Below the pieces are notes generated by a model, which was given only the letters and a program-made list of their open reading frames with translations, did not search any database and had not been told where the DNA came from. From contig CAYZFD010000040.1 of NCBI GenBank assembly GCA_964477735.1, positions 1 to 13,324 on the forward strand: a stretch of 13,324 nucleotides of DNA. Direction: 5' to 3'. This stretch comes from CAYZFD01 sp964477735 (GTDB lineage Bacteria > Bacteroidota > Bacteroidia > Flavobacteriales > Flavobacteriaceae). Below, one piece after another: positions 6,083 through 13,324 of the stretch (position 1 is its first letter; every line of letters starts with the position of its first letter). A program made the position numbers and the translations under genes.

Positions 6083-8995
6083 TTAAAATCTATAATTAAT
6101 TCCGGCCGAAATCGCAGTCGATCTTGGGTAGAAGTTGTTGTCTATCCCTCCAGTAATTTCGGGATCAATTCCACTGTAGTTTGTTGTAAGTGCTAGGTTG
6201 TCAGCAGTGACATAAAGTCTAGCTTTCTTAAAATTATAACCCAGGGTGATGTTGTCGAGTCTGAAAAACGAAGCATTTTCTATGAAATGATCGCTCAACA
6301 AGTTGTTTACAGAGATGTTCTGAAATCCGTTGTCTAGATATGAAGCATGCTGGTTTCCGAGTCTTTCTAGGACCATCGCCCCTTGTATGGAAGCTGTTGA
6401 AGCACCATTGTTATACACATAGTTTCCAAAGCTTGCGCGACCTGCAACAGATAAATCAAAGTTTTTGTAGCGCACGTTGAGCGTTGTTCCCATGATCATA
6501 TCGGCATAGGGATCTTTATAGAAGTAACGATCGTCTAATGAAATCACGCCGTCGTTATTTAAATCTGCAAAAGAGCCTTCGATTGGTTTTCCTTGTGCAT
6601 CATAAATTTGCTTAAACACATAGAAAGCATAGGGTGCTTTTCCAACTTCGTGACGCTGAATTTTATTACCAACTCCACCAGCAATATCACCTACGGCCTG
6701 AATGTTCTCTAACCTAGTAATGGTGTTCTTGTTATAGGCCATGTTATAGGTTAAACTCACACTTAAATCATCACTATTGGCCAAAAGTGCTGTTAACTCA
6801 AATTCAATCCCTTTGTTTTCCATATCACCAATGTTAGCAGGAATGGTAGAACCAAAGTTTGTGAAAGGGTCAGTAACAGCAGTTGCAATGAGGTCTTTTG
6901 TTTTCTTCAAGTAGGCATTCACACTTCCGCTCAATCTGTTGTTGAAGAGCGAAAAGTCGATACCCGCATTGAGCGTATTTCCAATTTCCCAACGCAAATC
7001 TTTGTTGATAGGTGATGGACGATAGGTTCTATAGAAATTTGAACCAAAACCATATTGAGCCATTAGGTTACTGATGGTGTATCTAGTCAAGAAAGTGTAG
7101 TCACCAAGACCATTAACGTTTCCTAATTCACCATATCCAACTCTCAACTTCAATTGATCGATGGCCTCAACATTTAAGAATGATTCGTTGTGCAGGTTCC
7201 AAGCCAAGGCCACTGATGGAAAATAGCCCCAGCGATCGTTGGGGTTTAATTTCGAGGACGCATCTGCACGAAGCGTAGCTGTTAGGAGCAAACGATCTTG
7301 ATAGTTTAGATTGGCTCTTCCAAAATAGGAAAGCAACACATTTTTACTTCTATCGTCAAAGGTTTGTTCGATAGAGTTGTCGCTGTTAATGCTGCCGTCG
7401 GCATTTAAAATTTCTTTAGAGTTGTAGGAAATATTATCATATTCGAATGATTGGTAGGAATAACCTGCCGTAATGTTTGTTTCAACAGCATTAACAGGAA
7501 GCTTGTAATTCAGGTAGGCTTCCATCAGCTTGTTTGTGGTGAGGTTGCTGTAGGTGTTTCTGCTACCATTAAAGCCTACTTCGTCTGTTGGAATGTTTTT
7601 GTCTGTGGTGCTAACGCCATCGCCTTTTGAGCGATCATAACTCACACTTACAGTTGCTGTTAAATCCTTTACACTAGGCAAATCATAATCGAGTTTTCCG
7701 TTGACGATGAAGCGTCTCACGGTCGATTCATCATTGGTAAGGTCGATCAAGGCTAAAGGGTTTGTGGGTGATAAACTGAGTTTACGACCATCTTTTAGCC
7801 AAGTGTAGTAATTATTATATGGAGATGCACTATCAAAAACCGGCTTAGTTGGATCGAAGGAAATGGCAGAACCAATCGCACCTCTATTTCCAAAACTGTT
7901 GTTTGTGAATTGTGCTCTAGTATTGAAGTCTAATCTAAGGGTTTTTGCAGCGTTTGTGGGTCTAAGGTTGAGGGTGAAAGTGTTTCTGTTAAAACTATCG
8001 TTTTTTAAAATTCCCTCTTGCTTAGTGTTTCCATAAGAAAGTCTTACAGGAACCCCTTCAATGCCACCACTAATGGTTAGGTTGGTGTCTGAAGTTATAG
8101 CGTTTCTATAGATTTCTTTTTGCCAGTCGGTTTCGTCACTACCCAAAAGTGCAATGCTTGCAGCATCGCCAGTGGCTTGAATGGCCGCTTTGAATTCTTG
8201 TGCTGTGAGCACATCCACATAGTCTGTCGGATTGTTGAACGTAGTTCTTGTATTGAGTTCCACGGTCAAATCATCTGAAACAGCTCCTTTTTTGGTAGTG
8301 ATCATCACAACGCCGTTGGCTGCTCTTGAACCGTAAATGGCAGAGGCCGATGCGTCTTTGAGGATGCTGATCGATGCGATATCATTAGGATTGATGATGT
8401 TGAGCACGTTTCTAGAACCTCCGATGCCTCCGTTGTCTAATGGCACGCCATCCACCACATATAATGGGTCGCTGGAAAGGTTTAATGAACCCACACCACG
8501 AATTAGAATTTTGGCACCTTCACCAGGAGCTCCTCCAGGAGTAACAACAGATACCCCTGCTACCTTACCTTGAATTAATTGTTGTGCAGACACAATTGAA
8601 GCTTCGGAAAAATCGTCACTGCCAACCAAATCAACGGCACCAGTGAGGTCTTTTTTGCGAACCTCTCCATATCCAATCACAACCACTTCTTCGAGTTCGG
8701 CCAGGTCTTCCGACATGGTCACATTGAGTTGAAGGCTAGAAACGGCAATTTCTTGACTTGAATAGCCTAGGTAGGAAAACACCAAAACCTCATCTTGTGA
8801 GGCAGAAATTTGATAATTTCCATCGAAATCTGAGGTCACACCTCTTGAGGTGCCCTTTACAATCACGTTAACGCCAGGGAGTGGTTCTCCAGAAGCTGCA
8901 TCGGTGACTGTTCCTCCAACTGTTTGTTGTGCAAAGACCAAGGGTGTAATGAACAACAAAATGCAGTAGAGTACTGTTTTGAAAACTGTATTCAT
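6083..8995 (-). CDS. susC: SusC/RagA-family TonB-dependent outer-membrane maltodextrin transporter
   Basis: A 970-residue beta-barrel porin that imports oligosaccharides across the outer membrane using TonB/ExbBD energy. The signal peptide cleaves after VFA (residue 22). Residues about 24-95 are the carboxypeptidase-D-like regulatory domain typical of SusC (VGGTVTDAASGEPLPGVNV, GVTSDFDGNYQI). A TonB-box-like stretch, EEVVVIGYGEV, lies at about 102-112. The plug domain follows, with the family signature ILKDASASAIYGSRAANG at about 211-228 and then VVMITTKKG. The rest is barrel, closing with a C-terminal strand that ends in aromatic Phe (GINYRF), the usual signal for barrel assembly. It is the first gene of the leftward operon and faces the operator region. 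I see no frameshift or missing domain. Substrate class is inferred from the locus. Confidence 0.97.
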   Translation of the reverse strand: MNTVFKTVLYCILLFITPLVFAQQTVGGTVTDAASGEPLPGVNVIVKGTSRGVTSDFDGNYQISASQDEVLVFSYLGYSSQEIAVSSLQLNVTMSEDLAELEEVVVIGYGEVRKKDLTGAVDLVGSDDFSEASIVSAQQLIQGKVAGVSVVTPGGAPGEGAKILIRGVGSLNLSSDPLYVVDGVPLDNGGIGGSRNVLNIINPNDIASISILKDASASAIYGSRAANGVVMITTKKGAVSDDLTVELNTRTTFNNPTDYVDVLTAQEFKAAIQATGDAASIALLGSDETDWQKEIYRNAITSDTNLTISGGIEGVPVRLSYGNTKQEGILKNDSFNRNTFTLNLRPTNAAKTLRLDFNTRAQFTNNSFGNRGAIGSAISFDPTKPVFDSASPYNNYYTWLKDGRKLSLSPTNPLALIDLTNDESTVRRFIVNGKLDYDLPSVKDLTATVSVSYDRSKGDGVSTTDKNIPTDEVGFNGSRNTYSNLTTNKLMEAYLNYKLPVNAVETNITAGYSYQSFEYDNISYNSKEILNADGSINSDNSIEQTFDDRSKNVLLSYFGRANLNYQDRLLLTATLRADASSKLNPNDRWGYFPSVALAWNLHNESFLNVEAIDQLKLRVGYGELGNVNGLGDYTFLTRYTISNLMAQYGFGSNFYRTYRPSPINKDLRWEIGNTLNAGIDFSLFNNRLSGSVNAYLKKTKDLIATAVTDPFTNFGSTIPANIGDMENKGIEFELTALLANSDDLSVSLTYNMAYNKNTITRLENIQAVGDIAGGVGNKIQRHEVGKAPYAFYVFKQIYDAQGKPIEGSFADLNNDGVISLDDRYFYKDPYADMIMGTTLNVRYKNFDLSVAGRASFGNYVYNNGASTASIQGAMVLERLGNQHASYLDNGFQNISVNNLLSDHFIENASFFRLDNITLGYNFKKARLYVTADNLALTTNYSGIDPEITGGIDNNFYPRSTAISAGINYRF

Positions 8996-9110
8996 AATAG
9001 TTATTTAGTAGTAATTAGAATTAATTATTTTTTAACAAAAAATTCACTTCTCAATAACGAAAGTATGTATAAAAGTTTCACAAAACATAACATTTCTAAG
9101 GGGGTCCACA
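8996..9110 (-). promoter_or_regulatory. Probable susC promoter and leader
   Basis: The AT-rich 115 bp upstream of susC should hold the operon promoter. On the minus strand, TACTTTCG (9065-9058) matches the Bacteroidota -7 consensus TAnnTTTG at 7 of 8 positions. A TTTTG (9085-9081) lies 15 nt upstream, slightly close for a -33 element. This would give a leader of roughly 55-60 nt. The assignment rests on weak motifs only. Confidence 0.35.
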
Positions 9111-9128
9111 CACTACAACGTTTTCGTA
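9111..9128. promoter_or_regulatory. LacI-type operator, degenerate copy (O2)
   Basis: CACTACAACGTTTTCGTA matches the perfect operator at 9132-9149 at 15 of 18 positions. Its right half is complete (ACGTTTTCGT) and the left half is altered at two bases. Its centre is 21 bp from the other operator, about two helical turns, so two regulator dimers would sit on the same face of the DNA. Confidence 0.75.
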
Positions 9129-9131
9129 ACG

Positions 9132-9149
9132 CACGAAAACGTTTTCGTG
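9132..9149. promoter_or_regulatory. LacI-type operator, perfect 18-bp palindrome (O1)
   Basis: CACGAAAACGTTTTCGTG is a perfect inverted repeat with a central CG step, the form recognised by LacI-family regulators. Their hinge leucine inserts at that step. It lies 68 bp upstream of the divergent lacI-family gene and upstream of susC, so it probably serves both. It is the most conspicuous non-coding signal in the window. Confidence 0.88.
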
Positions 9150-9217
9150 TTAATAAGTTTATTATCTTTATGGTTTAATTGTGTGATTGAAAATTCAGCA
9201 ATTTTTTTCCATTATAA
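9150..9217 (+). promoter_or_regulatory. Possible promoter of the LacI-family regulator gene
   Basis: TATCTTTA (9163-9170) resembles TAnnTTTG with one mismatch. If it is the -7 element, the -33 position would fall inside the perfect operator at 9132-9149, implying autoregulation. No clear -33 TTTG is visible, so this is tentative. Confidence 0.3.
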
Positions 9218-10258
9218 ATGAAAAGGAAGCTTACACTAAAGGAGATTTCAAAAGAATTTAATGTTTCGATATCTACGGTTTCGAAAGCATTAAAAGACAG
9301 TTCCGAGATCGGAGAGGATACGAGGTTGAAAATTCAGGCCTTTGCCAAGTTTTACAATTATAAACCCAACAATATTGCGTTGCGTTTAAAAAACAAAAAA
9401 TCCAAAACTATTGGGGTTATTATCCCTGAAATTGTTCATCATTTTTTCTCCATGGTCATTAATGGCATCGATAGGGTGGCCATGCATAGGGGGTATAATG
9501 TTATTGTTTCGGTTTCTAACGAATCTTTTGAAAAAGAAGTGATCAATATGGAAACCCTAGCCAACAGTCCTATAGATGGTTTTATTCTTTCTATTTCAAA
9601 AGAAACCCTTTTCAAAAAAGACTTTCATCACATCAATGAAACCATTCTGCAAGGTATGCCTGTTGTTTTGTTCGATCGTGTGGTTGAAGAAATTTTATGT
9701 GATAAAGTGGTTGTGGATGATAAGCAAGGGGCTCGATTGGCTACTGACTTTCTAATACAAAAAGGCTGTAAACAAATTTTGCTCATCACAACTCAAGATC
9801 ATATTTCTGTGGGCTACCTAAGAACCCAAGGCTATATAGAAACTTTGAATGCGAACAACTATCCCATTGATGAAGACCTAATCATTAAGACAGTCGATGA
9901 AAAAGGAAGCGAAGAGGAGCTTATTCGTTTAGAAAATCAGGTCATTGAAAAACTAAAAACACACCCCAATATAGATGCCATTTTTGCTGTAAACGAAATT
10001 TATGGTGCAGTGGGCTTAAAAGCTGTTAAGCAGCTGAATAAAAATGTGCCAGATGATGTTTCTATCATTTGCTTCACTGACGGGGTGATTTCTAAATACT
10101 CTTCTCCAACGTTGAGCACCATCAGTCAGCACGCAGACGAGATTGGAGAAATGGCTGCAGATATGTTGATTAATAAGTTGGAATCTTCAAGCCCTAGCGC
10201 AAGCTTTGATACTAAAATTTTAGAATGTTCCTTAATAGAAAGGGCATCGACCAAATAA
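9218..10258 (+). CDS. LacI-family transcriptional regulator of the maltodextrin locus
   Basis: A 346-residue DNA-binding regulator of normal LacI length. The N-terminal helix-turn-helix spans about residues 5-25 (LTLKEISKEFNVSISTVSKAL). It is followed by the hinge region with NNIALRLKNKK, where Leu57 is in the place of the minor-groove leucine. From residue 63 (KTIGVIIPEI) a periplasmic-binding-protein-like sugar domain runs to the end, with expected elements such as DGFILSIS, VVLFDRV, VVDDKQGARLA, DAIFAVNE and DDVSIICFTDG. It is transcribed away from susC across a region with two matching palindromic operators, so it most likely controls susC and itself. LacI-family regulators of maltose genes are known in Bacteroidota; the effector here (maltose, maltodextrin or a phosphorylated sugar) cannot be read from sequence. 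Confidence 0.95.
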   Translation: MKRKLTLKEISKEFNVSISTVSKALKDSSEIGEDTRLKIQAFAKFYNYKPNNIALRLKNKKSKTIGVIIPEIVHHFFSMVINGIDRVAMHRGYNVIVSVSNESFEKEVINMETLANSPIDGFILSISKETLFKKDFHHINETILQGMPVVLFDRVVEEILCDKVVVDDKQGARLATDFLIQKGCKQILLITTQDHISVGYLRTQGYIETLNANNYPIDEDLIIKTVDEKGSEEELIRLENQVIEKLKTHPNIDAIFAVNEIYGAVGLKAVKQLNKNVPDDVSIICFTDGVISKYSSPTLSTISQHADEIGEMAADMLINKLESSSPSASFDTKILECSLIERASTK

Positions 10259-10267
10259 AAAAAAATT

Positions 10268-10286
10268 AGGATTTAAAAAAAATCCT
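10268..10286 (+). terminator. Weak hairpin after the LacI-family gene
   Basis: AGGATTT (10268-10274) and AAATCCT (10280-10286) form a 7-bp stem with a five-A loop, 10 nt after the regulator stop codon. The following bases are TTATGTTTG, so the T tail is short. It may be a weak terminator that lowers read-through into the permease gene. Confidence 0.45.
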
Positions 10287-10287
10287 T

Positions 10288-10295
10288 TATGTTTG
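10288..10295 (+). promoter_or_regulatory. Bacteroidota -7 promoter element for the permease-pgmB-GH65 operon
   Basis: TATGTTTG is an exact match to the TAnnTTTG -7 consensus and lies 69 bp before the permease start codon. The -33 region overlaps the preceding hairpin and I see no clear TTTG there. A separate promoter fits the 106-bp gap after the regulator gene and the hairpin between them. Confidence 0.5.
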
Positions 10296-10364
10296 CAGTT
10301 CGAAACAATTAATTCACTTCTCACTTTTAGAATTAAAATTAGTTAATCACTAATAAGTTTCGAA

Positions 10365-11738
10365 ATGATCAAAAACAAACTCCGTTTTTGGGACATCTGG
10401 AACATGAGTTTCGGTTTCCTAGGAATTCAATTTGGCTTTGCCCTTCAGGGAGGCTTTATGTCTCGTATTTTTCAAACACTGGGTGCGTCTAAAGAAGACA
10501 TTCCTTTGTTGTGGATTGCTGCACCGTTGACCGGCTTAATTGTTCAACCCATTATTGGATATTTGAGTGATCGAACTTGGCATCCCAGATGGGGAAGGAG
10601 AAGGCCTTATTTTTTAATTGGGGCAATTCTCAGTTCGGTGGCTCTTTTTGCTGTGCCGCATTCTCCCACCTTGTGGATCGCTGTTGGTTTTTTGTGGGTG
10701 CTGGACGCCTCCATTAACATTAGCATGGAGCCATTCCGTGCGCTGGTAGCAGACAAACTTCCCGACTCTCAGCGTTCTTACGGTTTCGTTACCCAAACGC
10801 TTATCATAGGCATAGGCACCTGGATTGCAAGTAATTTACCATGGTTTGTGTCTAGCTTAGGGGTTAGTGATGCTGCTGCCCCAGGCATTGTTCCAATGTC
10901 TGTTAAGGTAGCTTTTGCCATTGGAGCCTTTGTTTTTTTGCTTTCGATTCTTTACACAGTTTTTACAACAGACGAACATCCGCCTCAGGATTTAGAAGCC
11001 TTTGAAAAAGAAAAAACAAACACTGCGAGTGGGTTTAAAACCATTTTTACCAATATACTGAACATGCCTGCAACCATGGTTAAGTTGGGCGTTGTGCAAT
11101 TTTTCAGCTGGTTTGCTTTTTTTGCGATGTGGAGCTTGGCAAACCCGGCTTTAACAGAGCATGTTTTTCAGGCTGCAGCACCAATCGAATCAAACTTTGA
11201 CATGTTAGACGCAGAGCAATTGCAATTGTTTGATCTTCAGAACACACTTTTTCAAAAAGCCTCTAATGAGGTGGGTTCCTATATGGGTGTTTATGGACTG
11301 AGTTCAATGGTTTTTGCTCTGCTCCTCACTTTTTATACTTCCAAAAGGCGAATCAATAGAAAGTGGGTTCATGCCATTTCATTAGCAGCAGGGGGTGTTG
11401 GTTTTCTGTCTATGTTGTGGGTACCTACTCCATCATGGCTAACCCTGTCCTTCGCCCTAATTGGACTTTCCTGGGGAAGCATACTTTCGATGCCTTATGC
11501 GATGTTGTCAAGTGCTATCGATCCCAAAAAGATGGGGCTTTATATGGGTATTTTCAATATGTTTATTGTGATCCCACAAATTGTAGCTGCCCTGGGAGGC
11601 GTTAATTGGGCTTATTCGCTTATTGGTGATGATGTTATCAACGCCATGCTTGTTGCAGGGATCTCACTTTTTGTTGCCGCTTTAAGTAATTTTTTAATTA
11701 CGAACAAAAATGCCATCAGCTATCAGCCAGTAGAGTAA
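10365..11738 (+). CDS. MFS sugar permease (SLC45/GPH-like), probable inner-membrane maltose transporter
   Basis: A 457-residue protein with about 12 hydrophobic segments, predicted to import maltose or short maltodextrins through the inner membrane, probably with a cation. The loop between helices 2 and 3 carries the family signature at about 65-81: GYLSDR, then PRWGRRRP. This arginine-rich form is typical of the SLC45/sucrose-maltose type of MFS and GPH carriers. A second conserved piece, SMEPFRALVADKLP, follows helix 4. Helices 7 and 8 are separated by a hydrophilic insert of about 45 residues (260-304). The gene follows the regulator by 106 bp with its own likely promoter. Its stop overlaps the start of the pgmB gene by one base (TAATG), so the two are translationally linked. 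Position in the locus supports maltose as substrate, but the sequence alone does not fix it. Confidence 0.9.
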   Translation: MIKNKLRFWDIWNMSFGFLGIQFGFALQGGFMSRIFQTLGASKEDIPLLWIAAPLTGLIVQPIIGYLSDRTWHPRWGRRRPYFLIGAILSSVALFAVPHSPTLWIAVGFLWVLDASINISMEPFRALVADKLPDSQRSYGFVTQTLIIGIGTWIASNLPWFVSSLGVSDAAAPGIVPMSVKVAFAIGAFVFLLSILYTVFTTDEHPPQDLEAFEKEKTNTASGFKTIFTNILNMPATMVKLGVVQFFSWFAFFAMWSLANPALTEHVFQAAAPIESNFDMLDAEQLQLFDLQNTLFQKASNEVGSYMGVYGLSSMVFALLLTFYTSKRRINRKWVHAISLAAGGVGFLSMLWVPTPSWLTLSFALIGLSWGSILSMPYAMLSSAIDPKKMGLYMGIFNMFIVIPQIVAALGGVNWAYSLIGDDVINAMLVAGISLFVAALSNFLITNKNAISYQPVE

Positions 11739-12394
11739 TGAAAAATATAGCCTTCATTTTTGATTTAGATGGTGTCATTGTTGATACTGCACATCAGCAT
11801 TTTTTGGCATGGTCAAAAATTGCACAATCACTGGATTATTCCCTTAGTTTGAAAAAAAACGAAGCGCTAAAAGGGATTAGCAGAATAGAATCACTGAAAA
11901 AAATCGTCCGGTGGTCTGGTCAGACGATTAGCGATGATAAATTTAGGGCGCTTGCCCACGAAAAAAATGAGTACTATTTAGCGCTCATTAAAAATATTAG
12001 TGCTAAAAACATTTTGCCTGGGGTGACAAGCTTTATTAGGCAAGCCCATAGCAAAGGACATCCCATTGCGCTTGGTTCTGCAAGTAAAAATGCACCGTTA
12101 ATTTTAAACAAAACTGGATTAGCACCCTATTTTGGTGCAGTCATTGATGGCAATTCCGTAACCAAAGCCAAACCAAATCCCGAAGTGTTTTTAAAAGCAG
12201 CAGAATCCCTTGGTGTAGCCCCCGAAAACTGTGTGGTTTTTGAGGATTCAGAAGCCGGGCTCGAAGCAGCAAAATCAGCAAAAATGACTGCTGTTGGAAT
12301 CGGTCAAGACCATTTGAAACGAATCACTAAGCTTGTTTTTGAAACTTTTGAGCAGATAACTTATAACGAATTTTTAAATACAATCAACCCATAA
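11738..12394 (+). CDS. pgmB: Beta-phosphoglucomutase (HAD superfamily)
   Basis: A 218-residue cytoplasmic enzyme that converts beta-D-glucose-1-phosphate to glucose-6-phosphate. The HAD motifs are complete: FDLDGV with nucleophile Asp9 and acid/base Asp11, Thr17 and His21 in the cap hinge, Lys45 and Arg49 in the cap segment LKGISR, Ser114 in GSASKN, Lys145 in KAKPNP, and Glu169-Asp170 in the metal-binding FEDSEAG. These correspond one for one with the known residues of the Lactococcus lactis enzyme. Its ATG overlaps the permease stop codon, and the GH65 start follows 4 nt after its stop. The product of an inverting GH65 maltose phosphorylase is exactly its substrate, so the two enzymes form a phosphorolytic maltose pathway. 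Confidence in function is high. Confidence 0.96.
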   Translation: MKNIAFIFDLDGVIVDTAHQHFLAWSKIAQSLDYSLSLKKNEALKGISRIESLKKIVRWSGQTISDDKFRALAHEKNEYYLALIKNISAKNILPGVTSFIRQAHSKGHPIALGSASKNAPLILNKTGLAPYFGAVIDGNSVTKAKPNPEVFLKAAESLGVAPENCVVFEDSEAGLEAAKSAKMTAVGIGQDHLKRITKLVFETFEQITYNEFLNTINP

Positions 12395-12398
12395 TCAA

Positions 12399-13324
12399 AT
12401 GAAAGAAACCTTTATCACTCCCGATGCATGGTCTATTATTGAGGATCATTTTGATCCAAATAAAGTTGAGGCGGCTGAAAGCATATTTAGTATCGGTAAT
12501 GGTGCAATGGGACAAAGGGCGAATTTTGAGGAAAAATATTCTGGAAAAAGCTTTCAGGGAAGCTATATTGCTGGTGTCTATTACCCAGACAAAACCCGTG
12601 TTGGATGGTGGAAAAATGGTTATCCAGAGTCGTTTGCCAAAGTATTAAACGCCCCAAATTGGATAGGTATAAATCTCACACTCAACAACCAAGAGCTTGA
12701 TCTCAATAAGGGCATTGTTCACGAATTTCGCAGAGAACTAAACATGAAAGAAGGTTGGTATAGCCGTTCTTTTGTGATTGAACTTGGTGATGGTGCCCAA
12801 TACCACATCAAATCAACCAGATTTTTGTGCATGTTCGAAAATGAATTGGGTGTCATTAAATATGATATTACCCCACTAACAACAACAACACAGATTTGTT
12901 GTGAACCCTATATAGATGGAAAAATTGTAAATCAGGACTCTAACTGGGATGATGCTTTTTGGCAGGTTAATGGTTCTGAAGTAAAAGAAAACAGTGGCTT
13001 TTTGTTGACCAAGACCAACAAAACAAACTTTGAAGTTTGCACATTCATGAACATTTCTTTTTTGAGTAACGGAAACACTTTGGATTTAAATCCAAAATAT
13101 GATGTTAGCCCTGGAAAAGTTTGTTTTCACTATGACACAGAAGTTATTAAGGGTCAAACTTTGAGTGTATTAAAATTTGGGGGCTATGTTGTTTCCACCA
13201 ATCATCCCAGCAATTTGCTTATAAATCAGGCCGAAAAGTGTATTAATTTGGGTCGCAAAGATGGTTATGAGACCCTGCTCAAAAAGCAGGCAGATTATTG
13301 GGAAAAGGTGTGGCGTATGAGCGA
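12399..13324 (+). CDS. GH65 glycoside phosphorylase, probable maltose phosphorylase, N-terminal part (3' end outside window)
   Basis: From the ATG at 12399 a frame stays open to the right edge, giving about 308 residues. It starts MKETFITPDAWSIIEDHF and contains SIFSIGNGAMGQRANFEE, GSYIAGVYYPDKTRVGWW and NAPNWIGINL, the characteristic N-terminal beta-sandwich of GH65. Full-length members run to about 750-770 residues, with the catalytic (alpha/alpha)6 barrel and its general-acid Glu further on, so neither active site nor specificity can be checked here. Maltose phosphorylase (maltose plus phosphate to glucose and beta-glucose-1-phosphate) is the best fit because pgmB lies 4 nt upstream and the locus handles starch. 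Trehalose or kojibiose phosphorylase would share this fold. Acts in the cytoplasm; no signal peptide is visible. Confidence 0.93.
   Translation, partial: MKETFITPDAWSIIEDHFDPNKVEAAESIFSIGNGAMGQRANFEEKYSGKSFQGSYIAGVYYPDKTRVGWWKNGYPESFAKVLNAPNWIGINLTLNNQELDLNKGIVHEFRRELNMKEGWYSRSFVIELGDGAQYHIKSTRFLCMFENELGVIKYDITPLTTTTQICCEPYIDGKIVNQDSNWDDAFWQVNGSEVKENSGFLLTKTNKTNFEVCTFMNISFLSNGNTLDLNPKYDVSPGKVCFHYDTEVIKGQTLSVLKFGGYVVSTNHPSNLLINQAEKCINLGRKDGYETLLKKQADYWEKVWRMS

Noticed and set aside
9041..9053. The 13-mer AATTCACTTCTCA occurs both upstream of susC and upstream of the permease gene (10311-10323).
   Set aside because: The copies have opposite orientation relative to the genes they precede, and a 13-mer match is expected by chance in AT-rich DNA of this length.
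10299..10365. Two short TTCGAAA motifs upstream of the permease could be an operator pair.
   Set aside because: They are too short, do not match the 18-bp operator, and one runs into the start codon.
12424..12648. A 74-codon open frame starting at 12424.
   Set aside because: It is out of frame with the clear GH65 coding sequence that begins at 12399 and covers the same bases.
1..13324. Search for a new defence, mobile or RNA-based system, CRISPR array, insertion sequence or tRNA.
   Set aside because: No repeat arrays, transposase-like proteins, terminal repeats or tRNA-like folds were seen. Essentially all coding space is accounted for by the reductase fragment and the maltodextrin locus.

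Overview
The window looks like chromosomal DNA of a member of the Bacteroidota, most likely a flavobacterium. It is AT-rich. It carries a SusC/SusD pair, a secreted protein ending in a type IX secretion sorting domain, A-rich start-codon leaders without Shine-Dalgarno sequences, and a TAnnTTTG-type promoter element. Nearly everything between about 530 and 13324 is one polysaccharide utilization locus for starch, maltodextrin and maltose. The exception is the 3' end of an unrelated ferredoxin/thioredoxin reductase-like gene at the left edge.

Layout. From 3 to 452 (+) is the C-terminal part of a YumC-type ferredoxin--NADP reductase. It converges on the sus-type operon, which reads leftward from about 9000 to 531 in the order susC (TonB-dependent porin), susD (glycan-binding lipoprotein), susE-like lipoprotein, then a GH13 alpha-amylase carried by the type IX pathway. 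A strong intrinsic terminator lies between susE and the amylase, ending 10 nt before the amylase start. The susE gene is interrupted by a run of 100 N (3604-3703), and the sequences on its two sides are near-duplicates over 55 bp.

A 222-bp divergent intergenic region (8996-9217) holds two tandem LacI-type operators spaced 21 bp centre to centre; one is a perfect 18-bp palindrome. Rightward from it come a LacI-family regulator, an SLC45/GPH-like MFS sugar permease, beta-phosphoglucomutase, and the N-terminal part of a GH65 maltose-phosphorylase-type enzyme that runs off the right edge.

Inferred pathway: the surface or secreted amylase cuts starch. SusD, SusE and SusC capture the oligosaccharides and pull them across the outer membrane using TonB energy. 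The MFS permease moves maltose or small maltodextrins into the cytoplasm. GH65 phosphorolyses maltose to glucose and beta-glucose-1-phosphate, and PgmB converts the latter to glucose-6-phosphate. The LacI regulator senses a sugar and controls the divergent promoters.

I see no CRISPR array, tRNA, rRNA, insertion sequence or defence system. The locus is a recognisable maltodextrin system rather than a new one. The points most worth a second look are the paired operators, the terminator ahead of the amylase, and the repeat-flanked gap in susE.
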